DNA of 64,000 bases from Pedobacter heparinus DSM 2366 (GCF_000023825.1 NC_013061.1:5103384-5167383); one strand, 5' to 3'; positions 8,489-17,402 are shown, counted from the stretch's first letter. Numbers and translations are program-made. The notes: generated by a model from the sequence alone, not told the origin.

Positions 8489-8849
8489 CCTTATCTGCCA
8501 GTTTGTTAAAGTAGTTTCTGATCGTAAAATTAATAATGGCCTTCTCTATGTACTTCTCCTTGGTATAATACACAATAAGTGCCAGCAGTATATAAATAAC
8601 AGCCACACAGCCAAAGCCCCTGGCATAACTGCCCAGCACATCCGATAAAAATAAGGCAAGCGTAAACGTACCGAACAGGAAGGCCAGAATAAAACAGATG
8701 ACCACAGCTGCATTGGTCACAATGTCAGCAAATATCTTCGATACCTTTTCTACCAGATACAACCTGGTATACTCTACCCGGGTATCAATATAGCTTTTAG
8801 CATCTTCGTATAGCTCTTCAATATTCTTTTCTTTATTTTCCTGCATCAT
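8463..8849 (-). CDS. phage holin superfamily III-like membrane protein
   Basis: 128 residues resembling the holin-like PF07332 / DUF1469 family common in bacterial chromosomes. An acidic N-terminus with KSYIDTRVEYTRLYLVEKVSKI leads into two strong transmembrane helices (about residues 45-72 and 78-98), then a charged tail NYFNKLADKDEEDEQKI. The start can be either of two adjacent ATGs (8849 or 8846). Despite the name, nothing phage-like surrounds it; it lies between a YtxH protein and an unknown gene that overlaps it by 26 bp. In such clusters these proteins are thought to be stress-related membrane proteins. Confidence 0.75.
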   Translation of the reverse strand: MMQENKEKNIEELYEDAKSYIDTRVEYTRLYLVEKVSKIFADIVTNAAVVICFILAFLFGTFTLALFLSDVLGSYARGFGCVAVIYILLALIVYYTKEKYIEKAIINFTIRNYFNKLADKDEEDEQKI

Positions 8850-8871
8850 TCAATCGGTTTAGCAAATAGTT

Positions 8872-9141
8872 TTAAGCGTGTTCCAAATCGTCGTCAATAA
8901 ATTCTTCTTCAGATTGACGGAGTTTACTTTTAACAGAGCTAACAACTTTGTCTTTTAAATTACTCAGGTTATTGATCTCATCTGCAGCCTTATCTTTTAT
9001 AGAATCGCCCAGATCCTTTAACGACTGGCTCAATCTATCTCTTGTTTCACTACCCTTTTCCGGAGCAAACAATAAACCCAATGCGGCACCGGCAGCCAAA
9101 CCTACCAACAATCCAACCAATACTTTTGAATTATCATTCAT
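8872..9141 (-). CDS. YtxH domain-containing protein
   Basis: 89 residues: an N-terminal glycine/alanine-rich membrane helix (VLVGLLVGLAAGAALGLLFAPEKG) with the LFAP-x-KGSETR signature of YtxH (PF12732), followed by an amphipathic helical tail (LSQSLKDLGDSIKDKAADEINNLSNLKDKV). YtxH proteins are general-stress-associated small proteins with poorly defined function. It precedes the holin-like gene by 22 bp, so the two are probably co-transcribed. The acidic C-terminus (EEEFIDDDLEHA) is typical of this group. Confidence 0.85.
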   Translation of the reverse strand: MNDNSKVLVGLLVGLAAGAALGLLFAPEKGSETRDRLSQSLKDLGDSIKDKAADEINNLSNLKDKVVSSVKSKLRQSEEEFIDDDLEHA

Positions 9142-9193
9142 AACATTTAAATTTTTATGGTTAACGATATATTAATTCTCCGGAACACCTTTA

Positions 9194-10246
9194 TTATAAC
9201 TCATCGTGCTCAGAAATTGTTTTAATTCTTTCCAATCTTTCAGAAGCCATAGCGCTTGTTTCGTATATTTTAATCAATAATATGAAATACGATAACAATA
9301 GCGGACCGAATACCAGTCCTAATATTCCGAATAAAGGCACACCAATAACTACGCCAATTACCGTAATGATGGGATGAATGTTGCCAACTTTTTTTGCAAT
9401 CATAAACCTCAGCACATTGTCAATGTTTATAATTACCACAAAACCAAATATGAGCATGGCCCAGCCTGCAAAATTATTGCCATTTGCTATTTGTATTAAA
9501 GCGGCAGGGACAAAAATTACAGGTGGTCCCAATAACGGGACAAAAGAGATAAAAGTAGTGATTACACCCCAGAATACAGGATCGGTATACCCGAGCACAA
9601 AAAAGCACAAGCTCAGCAACGAGCCCTGCACCATGGCAATAAACCCTTGCCCCAAAACATTTGCATAAGTTGTATTGCGCATTTCTTCAGCAAAACGTTG
9701 GGCATTCTGTGCCCTGAACGGCGCGTATTTGATCAATGCATTTTCAAAGCGCTCCCGGTCAACCAGCATAAAGTATAGCAAAAAGTACATGAGCAACAGG
9801 CCCAGCACGATGTTAAACGCTCCCGATATCAGTGAAGGAAACAGTTCAGTAGCCCAGGTACCTGCCTTTTTTAAACCCTCTTCAATCAGCCGCTGAACGT
9901 CATCGCCCACCGGGATCAGATGTTTCAACTTGAAAAGAAGGTTCTTAAAATAGATGGGGTCATTTTGCAGCTCAGCAATCTTATTGATCACCATCGCACT
10001 TAAGGTATAGAACGGGAGGATGATCACCACAACAGAAACAACAAGCAGCAAAAGGGCAGAAAAATTTTTATTGTAGCCCTTAACATCAACCATATAGATA
10101 AATGCAGGCCTTAAAATGGTAAACAAAACCAATGTACTCAGGATTGAACCAAAAATTCCCTGCAGGGAGTACGCAATCAAACAGCCCAATGCTATAATAA
10201 TAACAAGGTTGATATTATTGCGCTGTTTATACGTAAATATCGACAT
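9194..10246 (-). CDS. AI-2E family transporter (PerM/YdbI-like permease)
   Basis: 350-residue polytopic membrane protein of the AI-2E transporter/PerM family (PF01594). Visible marks are the N-terminal helix pair, a soluble helical segment (KIAELQNDPIYFKNLLFKLK), and the conserved C-terminal helices containing GVITTFISFVPLLGPPVIFVPA and HPIITVIGVVIGVPLFGILGLVFGPLL. The family includes TqsA and Na+/H+-antiporter-like members; the substrate cannot be assigned. It starts 13 bp after the stop of the NtrC-type regulator gene and ends 52 bp before the YtxH gene, suggesting a five-gene run. Confidence 0.88.
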   Translation of the reverse strand: MSIFTYKQRNNINLVIIIALGCLIAYSLQGIFGSILSTLVLFTILRPAFIYMVDVKGYNKNFSALLLLVVSVVVIILPFYTLSAMVINKIAELQNDPIYFKNLLFKLKHLIPVGDDVQRLIEEGLKKAGTWATELFPSLISGAFNIVLGLLLMYFLLYFMLVDRERFENALIKYAPFRAQNAQRFAEEMRNTTYANVLGQGFIAMVQGSLLSLCFFVLGYTDPVFWGVITTFISFVPLLGPPVIFVPAALIQIANGNNFAGWAMLIFGFVVIINIDNVLRFMIAKKVGNIHPIITVIGVVIGVPLFGILGLVFGPLLLSYFILLIKIYETSAMASERLERIKTISEHDEL

Positions 10247-10259
10247 AATTAATGACCAG

Positions 10260-11663
10260 CTATTTTTCCAGGTTTATGGCCCTCATTTTATTGTATAGTG
10301 TTTTACGGTCTATATTCAGGATTTTTGCAGCCTTGGTCTTATTAAAATTCACTTCCCTCAAAACCTTTAAAATGGCATCGTACTCCGCTTCTAAAGCTGC
10401 GTTTTTTAAATCCCTTGGCCGTTCATTGCGCGACATGGTATTTTCTATGGCATTTGCCCTGGCATAAGTAGAAATTTCAAGTGGAAGGGCCTTTAGCTGA
10501 ATTTCCTGATTTTCAGTAAGCAAGGTAGCCCTTCTGATCACATTTTTCAGTTCCCTTACATTACCTGGCCAGTTATAGGTCAGAAAACAATCTTCAACTT
10601 CCTGCGAAAAACCCTGTACACTCCTGCCCAGTTCCTGATTGGCCACTTCCAGAAAGGTATTGGCAAAAATCAGGATATCCCTTCCACGCTGGCTCAGCGG
10701 AGGAAGGTCGATAGAGAATTCATTAAAGCGATGGTACAGATCCTCCCTGAACTTCCCTTTTTGAATGGCATTGGCAAGGTTCTCGTTGGTCGCCACAATG
10801 ATGCGAACATCCAGGTCAATTTCTTTAGTACTGCCAATACGTTTTATTTTGCGTTCCTGTACAGTCCTCAGTAAAGCTGCCTGTATGTCGTAAGAAAGGT
10901 TTCCAACCTCATCCAGAAACAGCGTACCGCCATTCGCCATTTCAAAATGGCCGATCTTGGTATATAAGGCTCCTGTAAAAGAACCTTTTTCATGTCCGAA
11001 AAACTCGCTTCCGGCAAGCTCCTTGGTCAGGGATCCGCAATCCATCGCCACAAATGGATTGTCTTTTCTCGGACTGTTCAAATGGATGGCCTTTGCCACA
11101 GATTCCTTACCTGTACCACTTTCTCCAGTCAAAATTACACTGTAAGAAGTTGGTGCCACCAATTGGATCTGTTTTAGCAAATGCCTCGAAGCATTGCTCT
11201 GGCCAGCAACAAAGTTATCCGTCTGGTTGTACAGCTGTTGTTTCTGGGCACGCTGTTTAGGCGCTTCAGAAACCTCTGGCAAGGCTGCATCATTCAGCGC
11301 CATCTGCGTTTCAATAGATTTATTGATCGTATTCAGGATCTCGTCCGGATAAAGGGGCTTGGTAATGTAATCGTAAGCGCCCAGCTTGATCAGTTCTACC
11401 GCAAGCTTAATATCAGAGTAGCCTGTGATGATGATCACTCCTGTTCTTGGATATTTCTCTTTTATTTTGATCAGCATTTCCTTGCCATCTGTATCTTCCA
11501 GACGATAATCGCATAAAACCAGATCATAATACTCTTTAGCCAGATATTCCATCGCCGAAACACCACTTGTAGCCGTCGACACACTAAAAGAATTTCGCGT
11601 TAAAAATTTAGATAATAGTATCCCAATATTTATTTCATCATCAACAATTAATATTTTTCTCAT
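10260..11663 (-). CDS. sigma-54-dependent response regulator (NtrC type)
   Basis: 467 residues in the classical three-part arrangement: receiver domain (1-120) with acidic pocket Asp8/Asp9, predicted phospho-acceptor Asp52 and a YDYITKPL segment; AAA+ domain with Walker A GESGTGKE, the sigma-54-contacting GSFTGA loop, Walker B-like GGTLFLDE and an arginine-rich LYHRFN; and a C-terminal Fis-type helix-turn-helix (NFNKTKAAKILNIDRKTLYNKM). It should activate sigma-54 promoters when phosphorylated. No cognate histidine kinase is adjacent; the next gene, 13 bp downstream, is the PerM-like permease. The loop has Ser in place of the usual Ala/Glu before FTGA, which is common. Confidence 0.93.
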   Translation of the reverse strand: MRKILIVDDEINIGILLSKFLTRNSFSVSTATSGVSAMEYLAKEYYDLVLCDYRLEDTDGKEMLIKIKEKYPRTGVIIITGYSDIKLAVELIKLGAYDYITKPLYPDEILNTINKSIETQMALNDAALPEVSEAPKQRAQKQQLYNQTDNFVAGQSNASRHLLKQIQLVAPTSYSVILTGESGTGKESVAKAIHLNSPRKDNPFVAMDCGSLTKELAGSEFFGHEKGSFTGALYTKIGHFEMANGGTLFLDEVGNLSYDIQAALLRTVQERKIKRIGSTKEIDLDVRIIVATNENLANAIQKGKFREDLYHRFNEFSIDLPPLSQRGRDILIFANTFLEVANQELGRSVQGFSQEVEDCFLTYNWPGNVRELKNVIRRATLLTENQEIQLKALPLEISTYARANAIENTMSRNERPRDLKNAALEAEYDAILKVLREVNFNKTKAAKILNIDRKTLYNKMRAINLEK

Positions 11664-11824
11664 AGATATTTATTGAATAATACTGAGATAAATATAAGAG
11701 AGTTTTTTTGTTATGGGAAATATTCTCTACACTTTTTGCAAAGCGATTCCCCTCAAAAGCAAAAAGATGCGTTCAAAAAAATGTCAGGAGGACAAAAAAA
11801 CGGGGCTAAACAGCTGTTAAACGC

Positions 11825-12607
11825 CTATTTCCCGATAAACAGGGGTTTTCTCTTTTCTAAAAAAGCACCTGTCCCTTCCTTGAAATCCTGGGTGTTAAAA
11901 CACTTTCCAAATTCTTCAATCTCCGTTTCAAAGCCGTTTACATCAAAAGTATGTGCGGCGTTGACAGCTTTTATTGCAGCAGCTATGGCCAGGGGAGCAC
12001 GCAATTTAATTTTAGCAAAAATAGATGCTGCTTTGGCAATCAGTTCTGCCTGTGGAACTACATAATTTACCAGGCCAATTCTTTCTGCCTGTTCTGCAGA
12101 GATCATATCGGCAGTGGCAATCATTTCCAGGGCCCGCCCTTTCCCTACCAATTGGGTTAACCGCTGCGTTCCCCCATAACCCGGAATCAGGCCCAAAGAG
12201 GTCTCTGGTAAGCCCAATCTGGCATTTTCCGAAGCCACACGGATGTGACAGGCCATGGCCAGCTCCAGCCCCCCGCCCAGGGCAAAACCATTAATAGCAG
12301 CAACAACCGGCTTAGGGCATTTTTCTATCGCATCAAAAACATGCTCCTGCCCATTTCTGGCCAGCGCTTCTCCCTGCGCAGCATTGTAATCAGAAAACTC
12401 CGAAATATCAGCTCCGGCTACAAATGCCTTTTCTCCGGCACCTGTCAGCAAAACCCCTCTTATTTCATCATTTCCGGCTGCATATTCAATCACATGGGCC
12501 AGTTCGGCCAATGTTTCTTTATTTAAGGCATTTAACTTTTGCTCCCTGTTAATGGTGACATACAATACCTGTTCTTTTAATACGGATAAAATGTGCTGAT
12601 AAGTCAT
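11825..12607 (-). CDS. enoyl-CoA hydratase/isomerase (crotonase) family protein
   Basis: 260-residue crotonase-fold protein. Both glutamates of classical enoyl-CoA hydratases are visible, in GGGLELAMACH and LPETSLGLIPGYGGTQRL, and the oxyanion-hole regions GEKAFVAGADISE and FALGGG are intact, so hydration of 2-enoyl-CoA is expected. The C-terminus EGTGAFLEKRKPLF is typical. It begins 3 bp after the B12-binding subunit gene, pointing to a shared role in acyl-CoA metabolism such as fatty acid, branched-chain or propionate conversion. No other beta-oxidation genes are in the window. Confidence 0.9.
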   Translation of the reverse strand: MTYQHILSVLKEQVLYVTINREQKLNALNKETLAELAHVIEYAAGNDEIRGVLLTGAGEKAFVAGADISEFSDYNAAQGEALARNGQEHVFDAIEKCPKPVVAAINGFALGGGLELAMACHIRVASENARLGLPETSLGLIPGYGGTQRLTQLVGKGRALEMIATADMISAEQAERIGLVNYVVPQAELIAKAASIFAKIKLRAPLAIAAAIKAVNAAHTFDVNGFETEIEEFGKCFNTQDFKEGTGAFLEKRKPLFIGK

Positions 12608-12610
12608 GGT

Positions 12611-13030
12611 CTAAAAATTTCTGTTTTCGGTTACCCAGTTCCTGATATAGTTAACGATACTTTCCATAGTTGTTCCTGGGGCAAACAACTCCCCTACGCC
12701 AATCTCTTTAAGCTTTTTCATATCTCCCTCCGGAATAATTCCACCACCGGTAAGCAATACGTCTGTTACCTTTTTCTGCTTCATGAGCTCAACGATCTTT
12801 GGAAATACCGTCATGTGGGCGCCCGATAAAATCGAAATTCCTATGGCGTCAACATCTTCCTGTAATGCAGTGTTTACCACCATCTCTGGCGTTTGGCGCA
12901 AGCCGGTATAGATCACCTCCATGCCTGCATCCCTTAAGGAAGTTGCAATAACTTTTGCCCCCCTGTCATGACCGTCCAATCCAACCTTGGCCACTAAAAC
13001 CCGGATAGGCCTGTTTAATGCATTGCTCAT
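12611..13030 (-). CDS. standalone cobalamin-binding subunit (methylmalonyl-CoA mutase C-terminal type)
   Basis: 139 residues forming a complete B12-binding Rossmann domain. The signature DGHDRG (Asp19, His21, Gly24) supplies the lower axial histidine for base-off/His-on cobalamin, with the matching SILSGAHM and LLTGGGIIPEGD segments downstream. It lacks the TIM-barrel catalytic domain, so it must pair with a separate large subunit, as in the two-subunit MCM/HCM/ICM-type acyl-CoA mutases. That partner is not in the window. It is translated just ahead of a crotonase gene (3 bp apart). Confidence 0.9.
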   Translation of the reverse strand: MSNALNRPIRVLVAKVGLDGHDRGAKVIATSLRDAGMEVIYTGLRQTPEMVVNTALQEDVDAIGISILSGAHMTVFPKIVELMKQKKVTDVLLTGGGIIPEGDMKKLKEIGVGELFAPGTTMESIVNYIRNWVTENRNF

Positions 13031-13082
13031 AATTTATGCTAATAAGTAGGTTGTAAATGTAAGTAAATTAGCGGTTTTATGT

Positions 13083-13090
13083 TAACTTTG
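13083..13090 (+). promoter_or_regulatory. possible -7 box of glnS
   Basis: TAACTTTG matches TAnnTTTG exactly and lies 21 bp before the chosen glnS ATG. The upstream TTG (13051) is too far away to be a convincing -33 element. The longer reading frame of glnS begins at 13079, ahead of this box, which supports the internal start. Confidence 0.45.
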
Positions 13091-13111
13091 ACCACTAAAA
13101 TTACAGTTTAT

Positions 13112-14773
13112 ATGAGTGAGGAAAGATCATTGAACTTTATTGAAGAGATCATTGAGAACGATTTAAATACCGGAAAATACGAAAAACTGATTACCCGTTT
13201 TCCACCGGAGCCTAATGGGTATTTACACATTGGCCACGCCAAAGCAATCTGCTTAAACTTTGGTTTAACCAAAAAATATGGCGGCTATACCAACCTTCGG
13301 TTCGACGATACGAACCCTGTTACCGAGAAAACAGAATATGTAAACAGTCAGCAGGCCGACATCCAGTGGCTGGGCTTCGAATGGAAAAACATTCATTATA
13401 CTTCTGATTATTTTGATACCCTTTATGAATACGCAGTTAAACTGATCCATAAAGGCCTTGCTTATGTAGATGACAGTACAGCAGACGAAATTGCCCTGCT
13501 AAAAGGCACGCCCACAGAACCCGGCAAAGATAGTCCCTATCGCAGCCGCAGCATTGAAGAAAACCTGGAGCTGTTTACCCGCATGAAGAATGGCGAATTT
13601 CAGGATGGCGCCTGCACCTTAAGGGCTAAAATTGATATGGCCAGTCCGAATATGATCATGCGCGACCCGATCATTTACCGCATTAAACATGCTGCACATC
13701 ACCGTACGGGAGACAAGTGGTGCATTTACCCGATGTACGATTTTGCACACGGACAAAGCGACAGCATCGAGCACATCACCCATTCTCTATGCTCCCTTGA
13801 GTACGTTTCGCACCGGGAACTGTACGATTGGTGCATAGAAAAACTGGAAATCTATCCTTCCAAACAATATGAATTTGCCCGCTTAAACCTTTCTTATACC
13901 GTAATGAGCAAGCGTAAACTGCTGCAGCTGGTTAATGAAGGCGTGGTGAGCGGCTGGGATGACCCCCGCATGCCAACCATAAGTGGCTTAAAGCGCAGGG
14001 GTTATACCCCGGAAAGTATCCGTGAATTTTGCGAACGCATTGGTGTAGCCAAAAGGGAAAACCTGATTGAACTTGGCCTGCTGGAGTTTTGTATCAGGGA
14101 ACACCTGAATAAAACGGCCACACGTGTTATGGCTGTTATGGATCCGATCAAACTGGTCATTACCAATTATCCGGAAGGTAAAAATGAAATCCTGATCGGC
14201 GAAAATAATCCTGAAGCTGAAGATAAAGGTGGCAACAGGGAAATCCCTTTCAGCAATGAACTTTGGATTGAACGGGAAGACTTCATGGAAGAACCCGCTA
14301 AAAAATGGTTCAGGCTAGCCCCAGGGGCAATGGTAAGACTGAAACACGCTTATATTGTAAAATGCGAAGATTTTGTAAAAGACGAAACCGGCAAGGTAAC
14401 CGAAATACACTGTACCTATTTCCCTGAATCTAAAAGCGGGGAAGATACCAGTGGCATCAATGTAAAGGGAACCATCCACTGGGTAAGCACCAAACATGCA
14501 AAAAGCGCAGAGATCAGGATGTACGACCGCCTGTTCAGTGTGGAATCTCCTGACACTGAAGAAGGCGATTTTAAAGACTACCTGAACCCGAACAGCATTG
14601 AGGTAATCAAACGGGCCTATATAGAGCCCTACCTGAGCACCGCCAGTCAGGATGCCCGCTATCAGTTTATCAGAAAAGGTTATTACTGCCTCGATAAGGA
14701 TTCTACAACAGCACACCTGGTGTTCAACCGTACGGTATCCTTAAAAGATGCCTGGGCAAAAGGAAACAAATAA
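13112..14773 (+). CDS. glnS: glutamine--tRNA ligase
   Basis: 553-residue class I synthetase charging tRNA-Gln. The HIGH motif is HIGH at residues 39-42 inside PPEPNGYLHIGHAKA, and the KMSKS equivalent is VMSKRKL; the family-specific segment CIYPMYDFAHGQSDSIEHITHS is present, as are the two C-terminal anticodon-binding beta-barrels. The start at 13112 (MSEERSLNF) is preferred to a frame beginning at 13079 because it matches known N-termini and follows a -7-like element. A separate gltX occurs at 25316-26824, so both direct charging enzymes exist here. A hairpin terminator follows the stop directly. Confidence 0.96.
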   Translation: MSEERSLNFIEEIIENDLNTGKYEKLITRFPPEPNGYLHIGHAKAICLNFGLTKKYGGYTNLRFDDTNPVTEKTEYVNSQQADIQWLGFEWKNIHYTSDYFDTLYEYAVKLIHKGLAYVDDSTADEIALLKGTPTEPGKDSPYRSRSIEENLELFTRMKNGEFQDGACTLRAKIDMASPNMIMRDPIIYRIKHAAHHRTGDKWCIYPMYDFAHGQSDSIEHITHSLCSLEYVSHRELYDWCIEKLEIYPSKQYEFARLNLSYTVMSKRKLLQLVNEGVVSGWDDPRMPTISGLKRRGYTPESIREFCERIGVAKRENLIELGLLEFCIREHLNKTATRVMAVMDPIKLVITNYPEGKNEILIGENNPEAEDKGGNREIPFSNELWIEREDFMEEPAKKWFRLAPGAMVRLKHAYIVKCEDFVKDETGKVTEIHCTYFPESKSGEDTSGINVKGTIHWVSTKHAKSAEIRMYDRLFSVESPDTEEGDFKDYLNPNSIEVIKRAYIEPYLSTASQDARYQFIRKGYYCLDKDSTTAHLVFNRTVSLKDAWAKGNK

Positions 14774-14800
14774 AAAAAGCGCCTTAAAGGCGCTTTTTTT
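14773..14800. terminator. bidirectional terminator between glnS and the amidase gene
   Basis: The stem AAAAAGCGCC / GGCGCTTTTT with a 5-nt loop is flanked by A and T runs, so it can act on both strands. It begins at the glnS stop codon and ends 2 bp before the stop of the convergent amidase gene. Confidence 0.88.
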
Positions 14801-14802
14801 AT

Positions 14803-15633
14803 TTACATGTATTTTTTATATACGTTAAACAGGATCAGCTTATCTGCCGGCGTAAGCACCTGGCTAATGTCTGTCTGCACAAAGTGGATCTTAAACGCTT
14901 CAATTGCAGCATTCAGGTTTTTTACATTATAACCTATAATCCTCAATGCAGCTACCGCATCAAAATCGTCAGGCGGCATCACCAGCACATCATCATACCA
15001 AAAGCCAAAACCTTCTGCCGCCATTCTTTTCCATGGAAAATTCCTCGGGTCGTTTTTACGTCCCGGCGCAATATCCGCATGGCCTATAAAATTTGCCGTA
15101 GGGATGCCGTATCTCTTTTTTAATGCCCGAAGTACCGTGATCAAACTTTTTATCTGTACTTCCGAATAAGGTTCTTTTCCATTATTGTCTATCTCTATCC
15201 CAATAGACGAAGAATTGAGGTCCATTTCATTTCCCCACCTGGACACACCCGCATGGTTTGCCCTCAAGTAATCGTTTACCATCTGAAATACTTTTCCATC
15301 ACGGCCAATTACATAATGAGAGCTTACCTGTGTCCGTGTAATGGTAAAGGTCTTTAAAGTTTGGGCCGAAGAATCCTGTGCGGTATGGTGCAGCACTACA
15401 AAATTTGGTTTACGGATGCCAAAATTAACGGAGCCTACCCAGGACAAAGGATTGGCCGGTAACGAATCTATGCCCTGGTTTAACGGCGGTGCCGCTTTTA
15501 TGGTCTCGGCAAAGCCCGCAGCCTGTTTTTTGTACACCTTATTGGTAGCAGCATACTTGTTTGTTGAGCATGCCGTAAGTAAAAACAGCGGGATAAAGTA
15601 AAGGTAGTGACGTTTAAAATGCAGTTGTATCAT
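14803..15633 (-). CDS. lipoprotein N-acetylmuramoyl-L-alanine amidase (Amidase_2)
   Basis: 276 residues with a lipoprotein signal (lipobox LLTAC, Cys at about residue 22). The amidase_2/PGRP-type zinc domain shows the three ligands in VVLHHTAQDSSA, SRWGNEMDLNSSSIGIEIDNNG and FIGHADIAPGRKNDP, with the last giving the His-x-Asp and the downstream Lys typical of AmpD-like enzymes. It should cleave the lactyl-L-Ala bond of muropeptides at the envelope. A C-terminal region of about 70 residues (DDFDAVAALRIIGYNVKNLNAAIEAFKIHF) resembles a peptidoglycan-binding-like helical domain. It is divergent from the M49-like lipoprotein. Confidence 0.9.
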   Translation of the reverse strand: MIQLHFKRHYLYFIPLFLLTACSTNKYAATNKVYKKQAAGFAETIKAAPPLNQGIDSLPANPLSWVGSVNFGIRKPNFVVLHHTAQDSSAQTLKTFTITRTQVSSHYVIGRDGKVFQMVNDYLRANHAGVSRWGNEMDLNSSSIGIEIDNNGKEPYSEVQIKSLITVLRALKKRYGIPTANFIGHADIAPGRKNDPRNFPWKRMAAEGFGFWYDDVLVMPPDDFDAVAALRIIGYNVKNLNAAIEAFKIHFVQTDISQVLTPADKLILFNVYKKYM

Positions 15634-15721
15634 AATGGAAGTATATAGGATGTGAAATTACTATTTTTTACTAATTTCGTTGCCATCTATTAATGTATTA
15701 ACAGCACAAGGAAATCAGCCC

Positions 15722-17401
15722 ATGAAGATAAGTAAAATAACAATGATCATTGCCGCATGTACCATGCTTACCGGCATTGCCGCTTGTACCAATTCGCAGA
15801 AAAAAAGCAATAACGAAACTAAAAACAACAGTTCAGGCAACGATAGCCTTCAGCGCTATGTAAATGAGCGCCTGGGCATTTATGAAACGGTTAAACTGAC
15901 CACCAACCTGAACGATTTAACGGTTAATGAACGCAAAATACTGCCCCTGCTCATCCAGGCAGCTAAAATTATGGACGAATTGTTCTGGAAACAGGCATAC
16001 CCTCAGCGCGACAGTTTGTTAAGCACCATTAAAGACGAGAAAACAAAGGCCTTTGTTGAAATAAATTATGGCCCCTGGGACAGGCTGAACGGCGACAAAC
16101 CTTTTATAGCTGGCATAGGCCCCAAGCCGGCCGCAGCTAATTTTTATCCTGCAGGGATGACCAAAGAAGAACTGGAAAAATCTGATGTAAAAGACAAATT
16201 CGGACTATATTCAGTTATTCAAAGAGACACAGCCGGAAAACTGACCGCCGTTCCCTATCACATCCTTTATGCGGCTGAACTGCAAAAAGCATCCAACCTG
16301 CTTAAACAGGCCGCACTGCTTGCCGAAGATGCGGGCTTTAAAAAATACCTGAACCTTCGTGCCGATGCATTGGTTACTGATGTTTACGGCCCAAGTGATT
16401 ATGCCTGGCTGGACATGAAAACCAATACGCTTGACATCATTATTGGCCCTATAGAGAACTATGAGGACAAGCTTTTCAATGCAAGGGCCGCTTATGAATC
16501 GTATGTGCTGGTTAAAGATAAGGTATGGAGCAAACGGCTTGCGAAATACGTTAGCATGCTGCCGGATCTGCAAAAAGGCCTTCCGGTTGAAGCTAAGTAT
16601 AAAACTGAAAAGCCAGGTACAGATTCTGAACTGAATGCTTATGATGTACTTTATTATGCCGGAGATTGTAATGCAGGATCCAAAACCATAGCAGTTAACC
16701 TGCCCAACGATGAAGTCATACAGCAAAAGAAAGGAACCAGGCGTTCGCAGCTAAAAAATGCGATGAAAGCCAAATTTGACAAGATCCTCGTTCCAATTGC
16801 AAAAGAGCTTATTGACAAAGAACAACAACAGTATGTCAATTTTGATGCTTTTTTTGCCAATGTGATGTTCCATGAGGTGGCACACGGACTGGGTATCAAG
16901 AAAACGGTTACCGGAAAAGGCTTTGTGAAAGAAGCACTTCAGGAACAATATTCATGGCTGGAAGAAGGAAAAGCAGATGTACTGGGTCTGTATATGGTTA
17001 CCGGATTACTTAAAAAAGCTGAACTGCAGGGCGACATTAAAGCATTTTATACCACCTACATGGCAGGAATTTTACGTTCTGTAAGGTTTGGGGCTGCCAG
17101 CGCACATGGCAAGGCCAATATGCAGTGTTTCAACTTCTTTAAGGAAAACGGAGCCTTTATCAGGAACAGTGATGGCACCTATAAAGTCGATTTCAGCAAA
17201 TTTGAAGGTGCAATGAACAAGCTGAGCCGGATGATCATTATGCTGCAGGGTAATGGAGATAAGGCCGCCGTAGAAAGCACCCAGAAAAAGATGGCTGTAA
17301 TTTCACCTGAACTACAGGGAGATCTGGATAAATTAACCAAAAGAGGAATTCCTGTTGATATTATTTTTGAACAGGGGGTCGACGTTTTAGGCGTTAAATA
17401 A
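15722..17401 (+). CDS. M49-like (dipeptidyl-peptidase III family) zinc lipoprotein
   Basis: 559 residues starting at the ATG at 15722; the longer frame (15680) would bury the signal peptide. The start gives a lipoprotein signal with lipobox GIAAC. The zinc site reads HEVAH (His384, Glu385, His388) with EEGKAD (from Glu414) as third-ligand motif. Overall it resembles the Bacteroidota proteins annotated as dipeptidyl-peptidase 3 / peptidase M49, but classical M49 enzymes have HExxGH with one extra residue, whereas here the motif is a plain HExxH followed by GLG. Activity and substrate are therefore uncertain. It ends one base before a convergent receiver gene. Confidence 0.85.
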   Translation: MKISKITMIIAACTMLTGIAACTNSQKKSNNETKNNSSGNDSLQRYVNERLGIYETVKLTTNLNDLTVNERKILPLLIQAAKIMDELFWKQAYPQRDSLLSTIKDEKTKAFVEINYGPWDRLNGDKPFIAGIGPKPAAANFYPAGMTKEELEKSDVKDKFGLYSVIQRDTAGKLTAVPYHILYAAELQKASNLLKQAALLAEDAGFKKYLNLRADALVTDVYGPSDYAWLDMKTNTLDIIIGPIENYEDKLFNARAAYESYVLVKDKVWSKRLAKYVSMLPDLQKGLPVEAKYKTEKPGTDSELNAYDVLYYAGDCNAGSKTIAVNLPNDEVIQQKKGTRRSQLKNAMKAKFDKILVPIAKELIDKEQQQYVNFDAFFANVMFHEVAHGLGIKKTVTGKGFVKEALQEQYSWLEEGKADVLGLYMVTGLLKKAELQGDIKAFYTTYMAGILRSVRFGAASAHGKANMQCFNFFKENGAFIRNSDGTYKVDFSKFEGAMNKLSRMIIMLQGNGDKAAVESTQKKMAVISPELQGDLDKLTKRGIPVDIIFEQGVDVLGVK

Positions 17402-17402
17402 C

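Noticed and set aside
8463..8849. A prophage remnant, suggested by the holin-like protein
   Set aside because: Neighbours are ordinary chromosomal stress and transport genes; no integrase, tail, lysin or attachment sites are seen.
11664..11824. A sigma-54 promoter upstream of the NtrC-type gene
   Set aside because: I found no TGGCA-N7-TGC-type spacing in the region; a TTTGCAAAAAG stretch alone is not enough.
11673..12065. A 130-codon plus-strand reading frame overlapping the crotonase gene
   Set aside because: Most of it is antisense to a well-supported crotonase; the intergenic part has no ribosome site or recognisable protein character.
13051..13053. A TTG as -33 element of glnS
   Set aside because: It lies 29 bp from the -7 box, too far for the usual 19-21 bp spacing.
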